DNA of 64,000 nt, taken from assembly GCA_016165875.1 (NCBI GenBank), contig JABBOT010000023.1, forward strand, positions 2,294,001 to 2,358,000, in the 5' to 3' direction. Shown here one piece after another: positions 12,691-23,523 of the stretch. Position 1 is the stretch's first letter; every line of letters starts with the position of its first letter. The position numbers and the translations under genes are program-made. The stretch comes from Acanthopleura granulata. Its lineage: Eukaryota > Mollusca > Polyplacophora > Chitonida > Chitonidae. The notes under the pieces are model-generated. The model made no database searches. It saw only the letters and a program-made list of their open reading frames with translations, and was not told where the DNA came from.

Positions 12691-14186
12691 GAGCAAGGCG
12701 AATAAGGTGACTTTATACACAAAAGTGCATGTTATTTCTTTGCCAAATTTCTCACATTTTCTCATGCTTTACCTTATCTACAGGGATAAGACAGGTCTTT
12801 TTCTAAGGCTTAATCACAGGCAGAGACTGTTATTCTTTAGAGAGGACTTTACAAATAAACACAAATCCTTGTTACTTTGCCAGCACTAAGAGGCTCTCCC
12901 ATGCAGATGATCAGTTTTTCTTGGCTATAGTAATAACCCTGTTGCCAACATCTCTGCAGCGGAGTAACCAGTCTGGCAGGGATGGAGAATTATTGATGCT
13001 TAATAGCGGGTATTATCGTCAAAAATGTGATCAGTAATTGTCCAACAGCTGTCACTTGAACTTTTCCACCCCAATTACATGTTCATTAAAAGTAACATTT
13101 TAGTAGGAAAGAGCCTAAGTAAGGAATAAATTTTGACAAAGCTTAATACATTCTTCATGTCACTTGTGTGACAAGTGCCATACAGTGAATGAATCACTCA
13201 GTGTCAAAAAACATGTGTCATCAAAATAATGATGAATTTAGGTTAAAATCAAATGCAGTAATAAATGACATGCTTTAAAACCTTGTATACTGTTTAAACA
13301 CACTTGCAATATTTGAGTACAGATGCCAATAACGACAAGACACTACAAGCTGATCACATAAATTTGGTCTCATTTGGGCAATGGCAACCCAAACTAGCTG
13401 TTGCCTGAGCACTATGCTGTTACACTATGTGTCGCAACAAGTAATACTATACCACTGTGTGGTGCAAGAGTATGTTGAGTTGATGTGGATGTATGCAGTC
13501 TCGTCTAGGATCAAGTCAAAACCGTGGGAATCGAGCTGTACACTGTATGTAAGATACTTGTAGTAGGAACATGACTCAATACTATCGTAGTATTTCTGGC
13601 TCCCTTCAAAAAGTTGAATGAAGAAAAGAGGTGAGCTGCTGGAATGGCGGGGACAAACAATGGAAGAAAAACAGGCAGTTAAACTGAAATCTAGGTTACG
13701 GAGTAAATGTCAGCGGAAGCAGATGGTGACAGGGCTTTTGTCCTGAGGAATGAACTCAGCCAAGGTAAGACTATATGCCTACTACTCCCAAATCTTTGTG
13801 CAGTTGATAATCCATCATAGTTCACAATGGAAAGTTGGAGGGGGTTGGGGAGAGAGAATGTGCATTTGTGTGAACACACAGGTTACACATTATATACCTT
13901 AATTTAGATCATAAACTGAATTCCAGATCTTCTAAAGTGAAATCCAAATTCAAGTATTCAGGCAAATTACTGGGACAAGACCATCCCTGTTTCAGACAGT
14001 ATGAAAACAAATTGTGGAAGATTTACCATCATGTTCATGTGAGGTAGAAATTAAATTATTTACTTACTGTTTAATAGCAGTAATTGTAACCTAGATATTA
14101 ATAAGATTTATATCTAATGAAACAGAACATTTCGCCTACATATATAATATATAATAGGTATATATAACTGGGCTTGAAACAATGTC

Positions 14187-14222
14187 ACTCAACTTCCCCA
14201 AAGTAATCTGGGGAAGTTGAGT
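14187..14222. repeat. Perfect hairpin, 14-bp stem and 8-base loop
   Basis: ACTCAACTTCCCCA, loop AAGTAATC, then TGGGGAAGTTGAGT. It sits in AT-rich flanks (TATATAATATATAATAGG). Function unknown; may be a MITE remnant. Confidence 0.85.
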
Positions 14223-14870
14223 ATTCTTAAATGCACTTACCATATAACACTTTTTGAGGAAGAAAAGACAACATAGCCCTTTCCTAAACTTTTAGATGTG
14301 CCCTATAAAGAAGCACTAATCAGTCTTGGACAGACTTACTACGTTTTTGAGACACTCACCAATTATTGTTTTCGTCACTGAAGGGTCTCTCTTTGCTTTA
14401 GGTGATTATAGTAGACAAACCCACCTTGCAAAACGCCGCAATTATATCAGTAAATAAAAAACCCAATGACGTCTATAAGCCTCTGGAGATAATATACAAG
14501 GTTCATGGCAAATTTTATCATACAACGGCACGTAGAAATATGGATAAACTTTTTTTGCCGACCATCATTTTTACCATGCACGCGTAATTAAGGTGTCTTG
14601 CCATCTGAAGAAACAACACTTCAGCACGTGGAGAAATATGATTTTTGACACACAGTGCTTATTTTTGGCAAACAACGAAATTGTTGGCCAAGGCGCCAAA
14701 AGCGAATTTAGTGGTAAAAGACGGCTGCGATATACGATAGTGGGACTTTGCCAATAAGCGGCCAATGCCTTTCCCATTTCGCTATACAACTTTCAGGCAA
14801 GCACGCGGGCTGTTCAACTTCACAATAGTCTTGTGTACCAATATAGACAAAAACGGCAATATGTACTTAC

Positions 14871-15001
14871 CAACATGGATTTGCAATGATCTTGACATCG
14901 TATTTCCACGGAATCACATTTCCCAAAGTGACAGCGTAAAATAATGACGACAACAGTCGCCAATATAGAAGAACACGAGAGCATATTTGAGTATCTATCA
15001 T
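14871..15001 (-). CDS. Probable first coding exon of an unidentified secreted or membrane protein
   Basis: The minus strand reads MIDTQICSRVLLYWRLLSSL then FYAVTLGNVIPWKYDVKII and NPC, followed by a very good donor TG|GTAAGTAC in phase 2. Residues 8-26 look like a signal peptide. The sequence just upstream is CpG-richer than its surroundings, as at a promoter. I do not recognise the protein, and no downstream exon is proven, although exon-like segments exist to the left in the same orientation. Confidence 0.4.
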
Positions 15002-16224
15002 AGCTTCATGGTTAAAGATGTTATGCGGGCACCACAGTTGAACGAAGCGGGGAATCCCGAGCCGAGCCTGTCAGCTTTCACTCTATTGGTTACTGCGGCC
15101 AACTATTACAGAGGCCCGAAACGGTAAAAGTCACCTACGCCGCAACACTACAGATACTGGCTCTGTTGAACGAGAAAGAAGGAAACTTAAAACGCACCGC
15201 AATGCGACGGGTGTTTACTCCATAATTCACTTCCACTCCCCCAAAAACCTACGCGACTGATTTTATCTGTGACAAAACACAAGCTCAGTGCATGAAGACC
15301 GTGATAAAAGTGAAAGTACGCGGCCGAATACAAGTCGTATCATTTAACCACGCCGCGGGATATAACCATGGCCGTATCTTTCGTTTAGAAAATAACACCT
15401 TAACGTATCTTGAAGTTTTCAGGAACCTATAAGAAGGGTAATACTGTCTGATTAAGCCTTTAGATTGCATTGTTTGCGTCGGCGTTGATTTATACACAAC
15501 ACGGAGGCCACACTACTTTTTTTAGGGACGTGCACTGAATATACCGGTACTAGGATCCAATTTGGCATGATGTAACAAACGAAATTGGATAATGTTGCTC
15601 TAAAAACATTGTTAGAAGGCGTATTTAACCGAGATACATTAATTGTTGACAGCTGCAACTGTGTGTAGGCTATAACTGTGACGTGCATGTATGATGCGTC
15701 AATATTTGATGCGTTATTTGATTATCAGTGCTATCTCTGAAAGGTTATAATAATCTCCCTCCATGCACATCCTTATAACCAGTATATATACAATGCTTCT
15801 GTTACACGGTTGTTCTCCTCCTGTATGCGTGGCACACAAATTTATAATAATGTATAATATACATCAATAATGTTATGTTAGTGGTTGTTTTTTTTTATTT
15901 ATTTATTTGTATTTATTTTTTTTTATCTATTGCCATATTAACTAAAAATACGTGACATGCTTAACCCTCCTGCAGTGTAACAGGGTAAACAAATGAAAAT
16001 AAAAGCCTCCAAAGTATCTTCACATAAACGCATTCGAAAACCCACAGTCAAGAATCGCCGTATGTGCCTCCGTACGCAATACCAGCACGTATACTACAGT
16101 ACGCTAAGACATGTCGGGATTCCCTCAGCTGACCCAGGGCAGCTTTCAGAGCGGGTAACTTTAGGTAGCACGTGTTCCGAGGAAATAATAGCTTGACTTT
16201 TTGCGGAGAGGTTGAGGTGTTGAG

Positions 16225-16860
16225 GAAGAAAACGTGATACTCCGAACTGGCTTGTAACAATGTTTCAAGCTGGTTGTCGGGCAGTATGGGATATAGGCTG
16301 AACTGGCTTGTAACAATGTAGCAAGGTGGTTGTCGGGCAATTTACGGCCGATTTGCTTGATAAGCATATAACAATACGGCAATTTGGTTGTCGGGCAATA
16401 CGCTGAATTGGAAATAACAACGTGGCTAGGTGGTTGTGGAGTAATATGCGACCCGATATGACGAACTGTATCGCTTACATTTCTTTATTAATTTGATTGG
16501 TGCTTTACGCCGTACTCAACAATATTTCACTCATACCGGTACGACGGCGGTCAGCATCATGATGGGAGGAAACCGGACAGAGTCTGGGGGAAAATAATGC
16601 AGCAAGGTGGTTGTCGGGTATGATAGGTGACCGACACGCTGAACTGACTTATATAACAATGTGACAAAGTGGTTGTCGGGTATGATTGGTGACCGATACG
16701 CTGAACTGACTTATATAGCAACGTGGCAAGGTGATTGTCGGGTAGTATGCAATCGATATGATGAACTTCATGGCTTTTACAGCAATGCAGCAAGGTCGGG
16801 CATATGCCGCTAAACTGACTCAGAGCAATGACTGTGACAAGGTAAATGTCTGACAATGTA
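16225..16860. repeat. Degenerate tandem array interrupted by a SINE fragment
   Basis: Repeats of GCTGAACTGGCTTGTAACAA, then TGTAGCAAGGTGGTTGTCGG and GCA. Recognisable units begin near 16240, 16295, 16640 and 16700, with shorter decayed ones between. A SINE fragment sits inside at about 16484-16597. Confidence 0.8.
16484..16597 (-). mobile_element. tRNA-derived SINE, 3'-end fragment
   Basis: AATTTGATTGGTGCTTTACG then CCGTACTCAACAATATTTCA and GATGGGAGGAAACCGGACAG. It interrupts the degenerate tandem array at 16225-16860. Confidence 0.8.
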
Positions 16861-17559
16861 CGGTCCGGATATTCTACATGGACCTAAACCACTGTGGTAA
16901 ATATACGGCCGATGTTACATTGGACCTTCTACCTTTCGGGAAGGAAATCGCGGTTTAAGTACACCTTATACATATAAAACATACATGTATTCTGTTTTGA
17001 TATAAAAGTATCATGTCTTTAATGTGGAGATATGGTACCTAGAGATTTTTTGTTTCTTTGGAGGTGGACCGTTCTTAACTATCTATATTTTCTTATAATG
17101 TCTGCTGTTTCTTTGTATTTCATTGATAAGAACATTACGATTGAAAGAGCAGTCAGAAGGACACTGGGTAAAGGCTTTTTTAGACTTTCTCTATATCGAA
17201 ACGAGTTCCAGTTTTCCGTGTAATTTGTTTTTATACCGAAGTCAAATTGACTACAGAACACAAAGGTGCACTGAATATGAACGATGAATGAACAGTGCCC
17301 ATTCGCCACCTACTCCGATTACAGGAGATGATTCCATAGAGAGATTTTTGACTTCAGTCAAACCTAAAATCCGTCATATAATACACAGTTTATGGCCTCA
17401 GGTGTTCAAATTTGAATATCTTTGTCTTAACATAACTGTTGTTAAGTATTCACAATTTTAACTCACATAAGGGTCTAAAATGACATTTCAAATTTTGATT
17501 AAAGTCCAAACTGGCTTCGTGGAATTGGCCCCTGATCCTAAACCTTTTAACACCGACGG

Positions 17560-17928
17560 CTAACGATGATTCGCATATTTCCAAGCTAGACTCGACCGGA
17601 AGCCTCTTAGGGAGAAATATGTCGCCTTCGGGAAGTTTGCTGCTTCAAATTTCACGATTCCGTCCCTTTTTCTGTCATTGTCCCCTGCCCTGAGTATATA
17701 AGGGTATACTATAGCGTCGCTTCCAGCCACGGATATTAGGAACACGAGGGGTCGGGACAGCGACATTCTTCCTGAACCGCGTGCCCCCAGGCGGTGACTT
17801 TCTCCGTCGTCAGTGCCGACAGCTTTTCGTCCTTCTTCGTCCTCAGTAAGCTGGATGCACATGTTTCTCGTGAGGTCTGTTTTCAATGAAAACAAGATTT
17901 GCCCAAAATACACGCTATTTTCCGCCAA
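17560..17928 (-). CDS. 122-codon open frame, hypothetical
   Basis: An uninterrupted ATG-started frame (MAENSVYFGQILFSLKTDLT...) in a less AT-rich stretch. It is Arg-rich with a central hydrophobic segment RPLVFLISVAGSDAIVYPYI. It is not recognised as any family, and no splice sites or neighbours support it. Confidence 0.2.
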   Translation of the reverse strand: MAENSVYFGQILFSLKTDLTRNMCIQLTEDEEGRKAVGTDDGESHRLGARGSGRMSLSRPLVFLISVAGSDAIVYPYILRAGDNDRKRDGIVKFEAANFPKATYFSLRGFRSSLAWKYANHR

Positions 17929-19674
17929 ATGACTGAGAAATCCAAGGTGGACAAAGTCTCTTTTGCGTTTTAAAACGAGAACGGTTGATGGTCGTCAAAC
18001 GACACATGCATGTATAACGATAATATTTAGAGTTACTACTTAGCAGCGAGAAAACGGAGATCAGAACAGAATTGCTCTGAATGCATTTTCACAGTGCTCT
18101 TTCACATACATGCAGGTAGAAAAATAAGCTGTATTCATCTCGGTGTAAAGTGTTTTTAAAACACTCCAAGACTTTGACCTAAACACAAGTTAAGTGCGTA
18201 ATACGGCAGGAGTTACTTCCCTTGTTTTCTCCTGGTCGCAAATCGCATCATAATCTCAGAAGAGCGTTATTTTTCAACCTCTGAAGAACTAATCAGGAGT
18301 TTAAAAAATCAACTTTTAGCATCAGTTCTGATTTCAAAGTATGTTTTATGAATGTATAATATTGTCATATTATTCAGACTGTTACTTTTCCCTACTAGTC
18401 TATATGTTAAACTGCTTAAAACACCAATCAAAAACATCAATAATTAAATCTATGTGTTAACTTACACGTGCACCTGAATACGACGGACTGTATGCATGGA
18501 TGGGAAAGTTCAAGCTAATTGACAGAATTGGTACAATGTTTCACGAGGCGCCGGAAAATGTCTGCTGGTCATTGCAACCAAAGGCCGGCCGGCCATTCAC
18601 AGGTTGTGTAACGTTTAAGTGCTGACTGACTGCGCCGAACTCGCGCGCTTCACTTCCTCTGCTCACTAATGACGCACAACCGGTATCCCCGTACACTAAT
18701 TACCGAGAATCTTTGAGATACGGCAACACCGACTGCATTGTCCATGATGACCGACGACAGACTACGTTCAGTATAGCCAATACCCACAGGATGCCAGCAG
18801 ATCAGACGTCTGTGATCATGTTAATTCCCCATAGGCTATGGACACATCTGTCAGACAAGATTAAACCTTCTGCGTAATCACTGGCTCGCCATTTGTCCAA
18901 TTAATTACATCTTGAGAGCTCATGTTTATAGGCCTATGTGTATAACGAAATATAACTATACGGAAATAAAACTATACTATTGATTTCCATGCAAGATCAA
19001 TTGAAAACACGTTCCAAATGTCGCCAAGTTGAGCAAGTTTGCTGTTTCCACGATCATGCATCACACTGCCTTCTCGATTTTCGTCCCATAGTTCAGTTGA
19101 GTTCATTTTGGAATGACATGAATACACTAGATTGTTTCCATGGATTCCACGCTATGGCTTAACCAATGTTAGCGTAGAATGAACTAGAATGGAACATCCT
19201 ATTTTTCACTCATCGGACGAGGATTTATTGCTGGATTATATCTGTAAGTTACGTTTGTGCAGGCCATTCAGTTCATGTGATTGCTGTTATAGTCATATCA
19301 ATATATTTATACGAAACGTAAGTCTGCTAATTTAAGTGAATTATGAATCTAGGCGTCCGAACAGAAATTTGAATAGTAGTTATCAATCAGAACGACATTA
19401 ATCACAGGGTATAGGCTAAAAACTGTCGTCGTTATAGTTCAATGTTGCGTTTAAGAAGACAGTTCAGATTTTGATGAATAAGGCTACCTTAATAGTGAAA
19501 GATTTTTAATACTGCCCTTTCCAAGGTTGTATAATTAATTACCTTTTTCTTTGACTGTTGTTTAACGAAATACTCAAGAATTATCCACTTACACGACTGA
19601 GGTAAACTTCGTTTAAAGAAGGCACTGACGTCAATAGTGGAGATGATGCAGGGGACATTATCACACCCGGTCAG

Positions 19675-19822
19675 TTTATTAGGTAAGGTCTTCCAGCAAT
19701 CTGCGGGTGGCCGTAGGTTTCCCCCGGGCTCTGCTCGGTTTCCTCCCACCGTAGTATAAGTGAAATGTTTGTGAGTACGGAGTAAAACACCAATCAAAAA
19801 AATAAGTAAATAAATCCACACA
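19675..19822 (+). mobile_element. tRNA-derived SINE, 3' half
   Basis: GGTAAGGTCTTCCAGCAATC, GTAGGTTTCCCCCGGGCTCT, GTATAAGTGAAATGTTTGTG, GAGTAAAACACCAATCAAAA then an (AATA) tail. Confidence 0.82.
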
Positions 19823-21654
19823 GGCACATGATTACAGGACATGTTGTTTTTTCATGCAACATACAGAGGTTAAACACTGAAAAAAGAAATGATCATCCAT
19901 TCAACATATAAATGAAAAGGCAAAGGAACATGTAATAATGGCATGGGGCAATATTTTCGCAAAATTATCACAAATCAATCGAACACTTCCTTTTCATTTA
20001 TACGTCTAGGTAGCTTCTGGAATGCGATGGGTTACGATGTATATAATACTCAACATGAAGATCTCTATACCATCAAATGATTCACTGACAGATTAGAGGC
20101 GTTTAGAAAATCACTCTACCCGTGTTTTTCAGGGCAGGAGTATGTCCGAGTGCACGGAAATGAACCGCGTGTTTGTAGTTAAGTGCAGATGTATCTTTTC
20201 CAGCAAGAGCCAAATGTCTCTTTGGGGACTTCCAGTGTGTCTTTTAGGGTACAGATTTACGCCTCAGGGGATATGTATTACAGTGTTGGTATTTGGATAC
20301 ACAGTGTGTCTTGATTTACATATTGTGTGTTTTGGGTATTTTTCTGCGTCTAGCTTGGTATAATCTTCATTTGGCTGGGAGTGATGTCATATGTATTTTG
20401 CATGATATGTACATTTAGCAAACGGTTTTCCTGACTGTATAACATACAAGGAGCAGTTGTTCAACCTTATTTTCCGTTAGCATGAATTCCATGAAGTAAT
20501 TAGTAACATTTGTCCAAGTTATGGATTCCTGATACATAAGTATGTGTTGCACTTTGGTGGCATTTCTTTGGTTGAAAAACTCTACTATGTGATTCTCTGC
20601 TATCTCATTTAGGATTATGAAGCGATTGGCACCACATCAGTCACGTCGAAAAAGTCACGTTCCAGTCAGTTTCGTAAATTATGTGAAAACTATAGATGTA
20701 TTGAGAGGAATTCTAGGTCTCATAGATCTTGTCTTGTTGCGGATATATTGACATATTTTATATCGGATTTAATCGAATTTAATCCGGTAGAAATTAGAAA
20801 ATAAAGCTGAGCTTTCCGCACGATTTCGGGTCGATTCTTCACTCTTATTACAGAACTTCTTTTATAAATGCATTCGTTTTTCGGCAACAAAATGTTTCAA
20901 TTTCTTTGGCAAGAACGTCCAGTTCGACATAAAAAAAGCAACTTTTTGCAACAAAGATACAAATTCACAGGTAACTGTGCAACAGATGTGCAATGTGACG
21001 AAATTACGGTCAATGCAGTTCTGTTACACTCATGCTAATATTATGAAAATACTTATACAGTAGATAGAACTTATTTGCAGGCACTGTATACAAACAATAT
21101 TTTTGTACCTGTGCTATGGAAGATTTCAAGCAATATTAATGACATATGGAAATAGAAACGGAGAGGAACTCCGAAGCCTGACGGAACATGACTCCAGTCA
21201 ACGAAAAAGCAGCTAATTTGGAGAAAAATTGACACGCCATTTTAAATTTTCTTGAGAAACAAACGACCAGACAAACGCACAACGCTGACCATTCCATATG
21301 GCAACCCTAACAAGTCCACAGTAGATTGCTTCCGTGGGGAAAACGAAGAGAGAGATTTTAAAAGCCTAACCTAACAGCGTGTAGACATGATTTTCCCATC
21401 TCAGAACAATCAGAGAAAGTTTTGGGTGTTGTGAAGATAGTTACAGCAACTTATCGGGGTGATTTTAAGTTAGAGTAAAAGATTTCTATCAGGGTGATGC
21501 AATCCAGAACCACACCGGGCAAAACAATCGACTTATGTACATCCCTTCAAAGGAAAATACTGGCAACAAAACACAGGAAGATGTTTTGTCAAGTAAACTG
21601 GCAATAAATGCAACTTCCGTTTTTCTATCTATACGCCTACTAGGATTATTCATT

Positions 21655-21870
21655 TACTTCTTGATTTGATTGGTATTTTCGATGGCTGAGAGCATTATGG
21701 TGGGAGGAAACCAGGCAGGGTCCAGGGGAACCTACAACCAGGTTACTGGCAGAGATTCCCACATAAGGCAGTAGAGGAAACCAGCAAGGACTTGAACCCA
21801 CAGCGACCACAGAAGTGAGATGCTCCCAAGTCATTGCGCAGAGCTAGTATGCTAACCATTTACTAACCCC
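21655..21870 (-). mobile_element. tRNA-derived SINE copy
   Basis: GATTTGATTGGTATTTTCGA then GCATTATGGTGGGAGGAAAC, CAGCAAGGACTTGAACCCAC and AGCTAGTATGCTAACCATTT. Immediately followed by the full-length copy at 21883. Confidence 0.8.
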
Positions 21871-21882
21871 TAGAATTATTCA

Positions 21883-22138
21883 TTTATTTATTACATTATT
21901 GTTTTATGTCGTGCTCAAGAATACTTCACTTATACGGTGGCAAGCATTATGGTGGGAGGAAACCGCGCAGGGCCCAAGAGAAACCCACCACCATTCGGAG
22001 GTTTCCTGGCAGACCTTACTACTTATGGCCGGAGAGGAAGCCAGCCAGGACTTGAACTCAGAGCGACTACATTGGTGAGAGGCTCCTGGGTCATTATGCT
22101 ACTCTAGTGCGCTAACCAACTGAGCCATGGAGGCCCCC
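21883..22138 (-). mobile_element. tRNA-derived SINE, nearly full length
   Basis: On the minus strand it begins GGGGGCCTCCATGGCTCAGT then TGGTTAGCGCAC. This resembles a tRNA head with A box (TGGCTCAGTTGG) and B box (GAGTTCAAGTCC). It continues through a central domain with GGTTTCCTCCCACCATAATG and a tail ...AAGTGAAGTATTCTTGAGC. This is the best reference copy for the window's most abundant dispersed repeat. Confidence 0.85.
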
Positions 22139-22232
22139 TACTAGGATTAAAATTGGCATCTATCTTAATCCAGGTCTATATATATCTTGAAAATAATAAC
22201 CCTTTTTAAGTTGTATGAGGAACATGGCTTAT

Positions 22233-22460
22233 TTAATTGCCTTTTTTTCCAAGAAATTCCACCACGTTTGTGCATAGTGGTGTATAATGGGAATCGGTTG
22301 ATTTACACATAAGTAAATATAGATTCCTCCAATAACTGAACTCCATGGTGTTATTAGAAACCAACAAGCTCTTTTCATGCCATGATTGAGCATTTGGGTA
22401 CTGAGATTTTAGGTTTCCTAAGGCTTCCATTAAAAGTATCTTTCCTTCAAATGTGGGCAT
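22233..22460 (-). CDS. 75-codon open frame, hypothetical
   Basis: Reads MPTFEGKILLMEALGNLKSQ then YPNAQSWHEKSLLV and a WRNLYLLMCKST segment, with balanced composition. It may be an exon, a pseudogene fragment or chance. No family recognised. Confidence 0.15.
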   Translation of the reverse strand: MPTFEGKILLMEALGNLKSQYPNAQSWHEKSLLVSNNTMEFSYWRNLYLLMCKSTDSHYTPLCTNVVEFLGKKGN

Positions 22461-23126
22461 AAAACAGGGTCAAAAAACAACAAACAATTTTTGACAAAAC
22501 ATTTCAGCTTTCATTTAAAATACTTACTCACTGACAAGTCAGAGATCACTTTCAATACAACCACTTGTTTTGGCCAAAACTGCACTGTTTTACACTTTAA
22601 GATATAAAACATTATGAGACACAAATACACTGTGAGACATAAACCACTGAGAGTCAAAACATTGTGAGACACAAAACACTTAACAAGGATGAGAGATTAT
22701 ATTATTTACAATGAATAAAAGAATTCATTTCTCTGGCAACCAGGTCTTAGAAATCTCCCACTCCCCTCCCCTGATCAAAAAAAAAGACTGTTTTACAACA
22801 TAATGGACATTCCTGACAGAGATGACGTCACCTCTTAAAATAAGAATTCAACAACTTAAAAGCCAGTAAAGCACCAGTAACTTGCAAAATTCTAGCCACA
22901 AAGATGGTAATTCACTTGATGCCTTAGAAATATTAAGGCACGTCAGTTCCAAATGTAAATATCAACTTTTATTTTGGGAAACCATACTGATGAAAAATGG
23001 AGTGAAGGAAAGCACCTAAATTAGCAAATGAGAAAATCAAAAAAACCCGCCATGTCCTGAGCGTTTGAAGGCAGTAAGTGATTGACAGGTACTGCAGGAC
23101 CACGTAGGCAGAATAAATAAACGCAC

Positions 23127-23132
23127 TTTATT
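23127..23132 (-). terminator. Possible polyadenylation signal of the TRMT2B-like gene
   Basis: AATAAA on the minus strand about 274 nt past the TAA stop codon. Position and orientation fit a 3' UTR end, but cleavage was not observed. Confidence 0.45.
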
Positions 23133-23405
23133 AAGTTCTTGGTGCAACACACAAACTACTGGTCAGTCACAGCGTCCTTCCGGAAATTTTCTACAATGCT
23201 CTGTGAACTGAAGCTCCTACTGATTGCTGTTAGCCATAAGAAGTTGTAATCGTTAACTTTAATCTACAATGTACACCTCATGCAAAAAGTGAAAGCTTTT
23301 CAATAACCTGTGAACGATTTGCTCAGCCTTACATGCCCACCATGAAGAAAATTTCTATTAAATATATGACACACAGGACCTACTTCTTCTACACATGGCG
23401 TAGGG

Positions 23406-23523
23406 TTATCTTTCGTAGAGGGTGACCAGTTCTGTGTGTAATGTATGTGGAAACATGTCCACGGCAACGGCCTTGATAGGACAAAATGGTTCTGTGGCAA
23501 TATCCTCCATCTCTATAGACAGA
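23406..23523 (-). CDS. TRMT2B: TRMT2B-like exon 12 (C-terminus and stop)
   Basis: Acceptor CATGTTGCAG. It encodes [20 protein letters not shown] and then [18 protein letters not shown] followed by TAA at 23406-23408. This is the conserved PF-P-KAVAVDLFPHTPH-EL--L-ER tail; the Glu in HTEL is the expected general base. Confidence 0.96.

Larger units (their letters stand above)
8971..14870. other. Non-coding region, no named gene
   Basis: Contains dispersed repeats (10030, 12605), a hairpin (14187) and AT-rich sequence. A minus-strand frame near 12380-12510 (CDSDVEHIDPSMNIYAHRAS) looks protein-like but lacks convincing splice sites. Confidence 0.5.
15002..23126. other. Probable intergenic region between the unknown gene and TRMT2B-like gene
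   Basis: Promoter-like CpG-richer DNA at 15000-15400 and again near 18540-18760 (GGCGCCGG, GCCGGCCGGCC, CGCGCGC). Otherwise SINEs, a degenerate tandem array and unsupported short frames. No transcript can be defined here. Confidence 0.5.
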
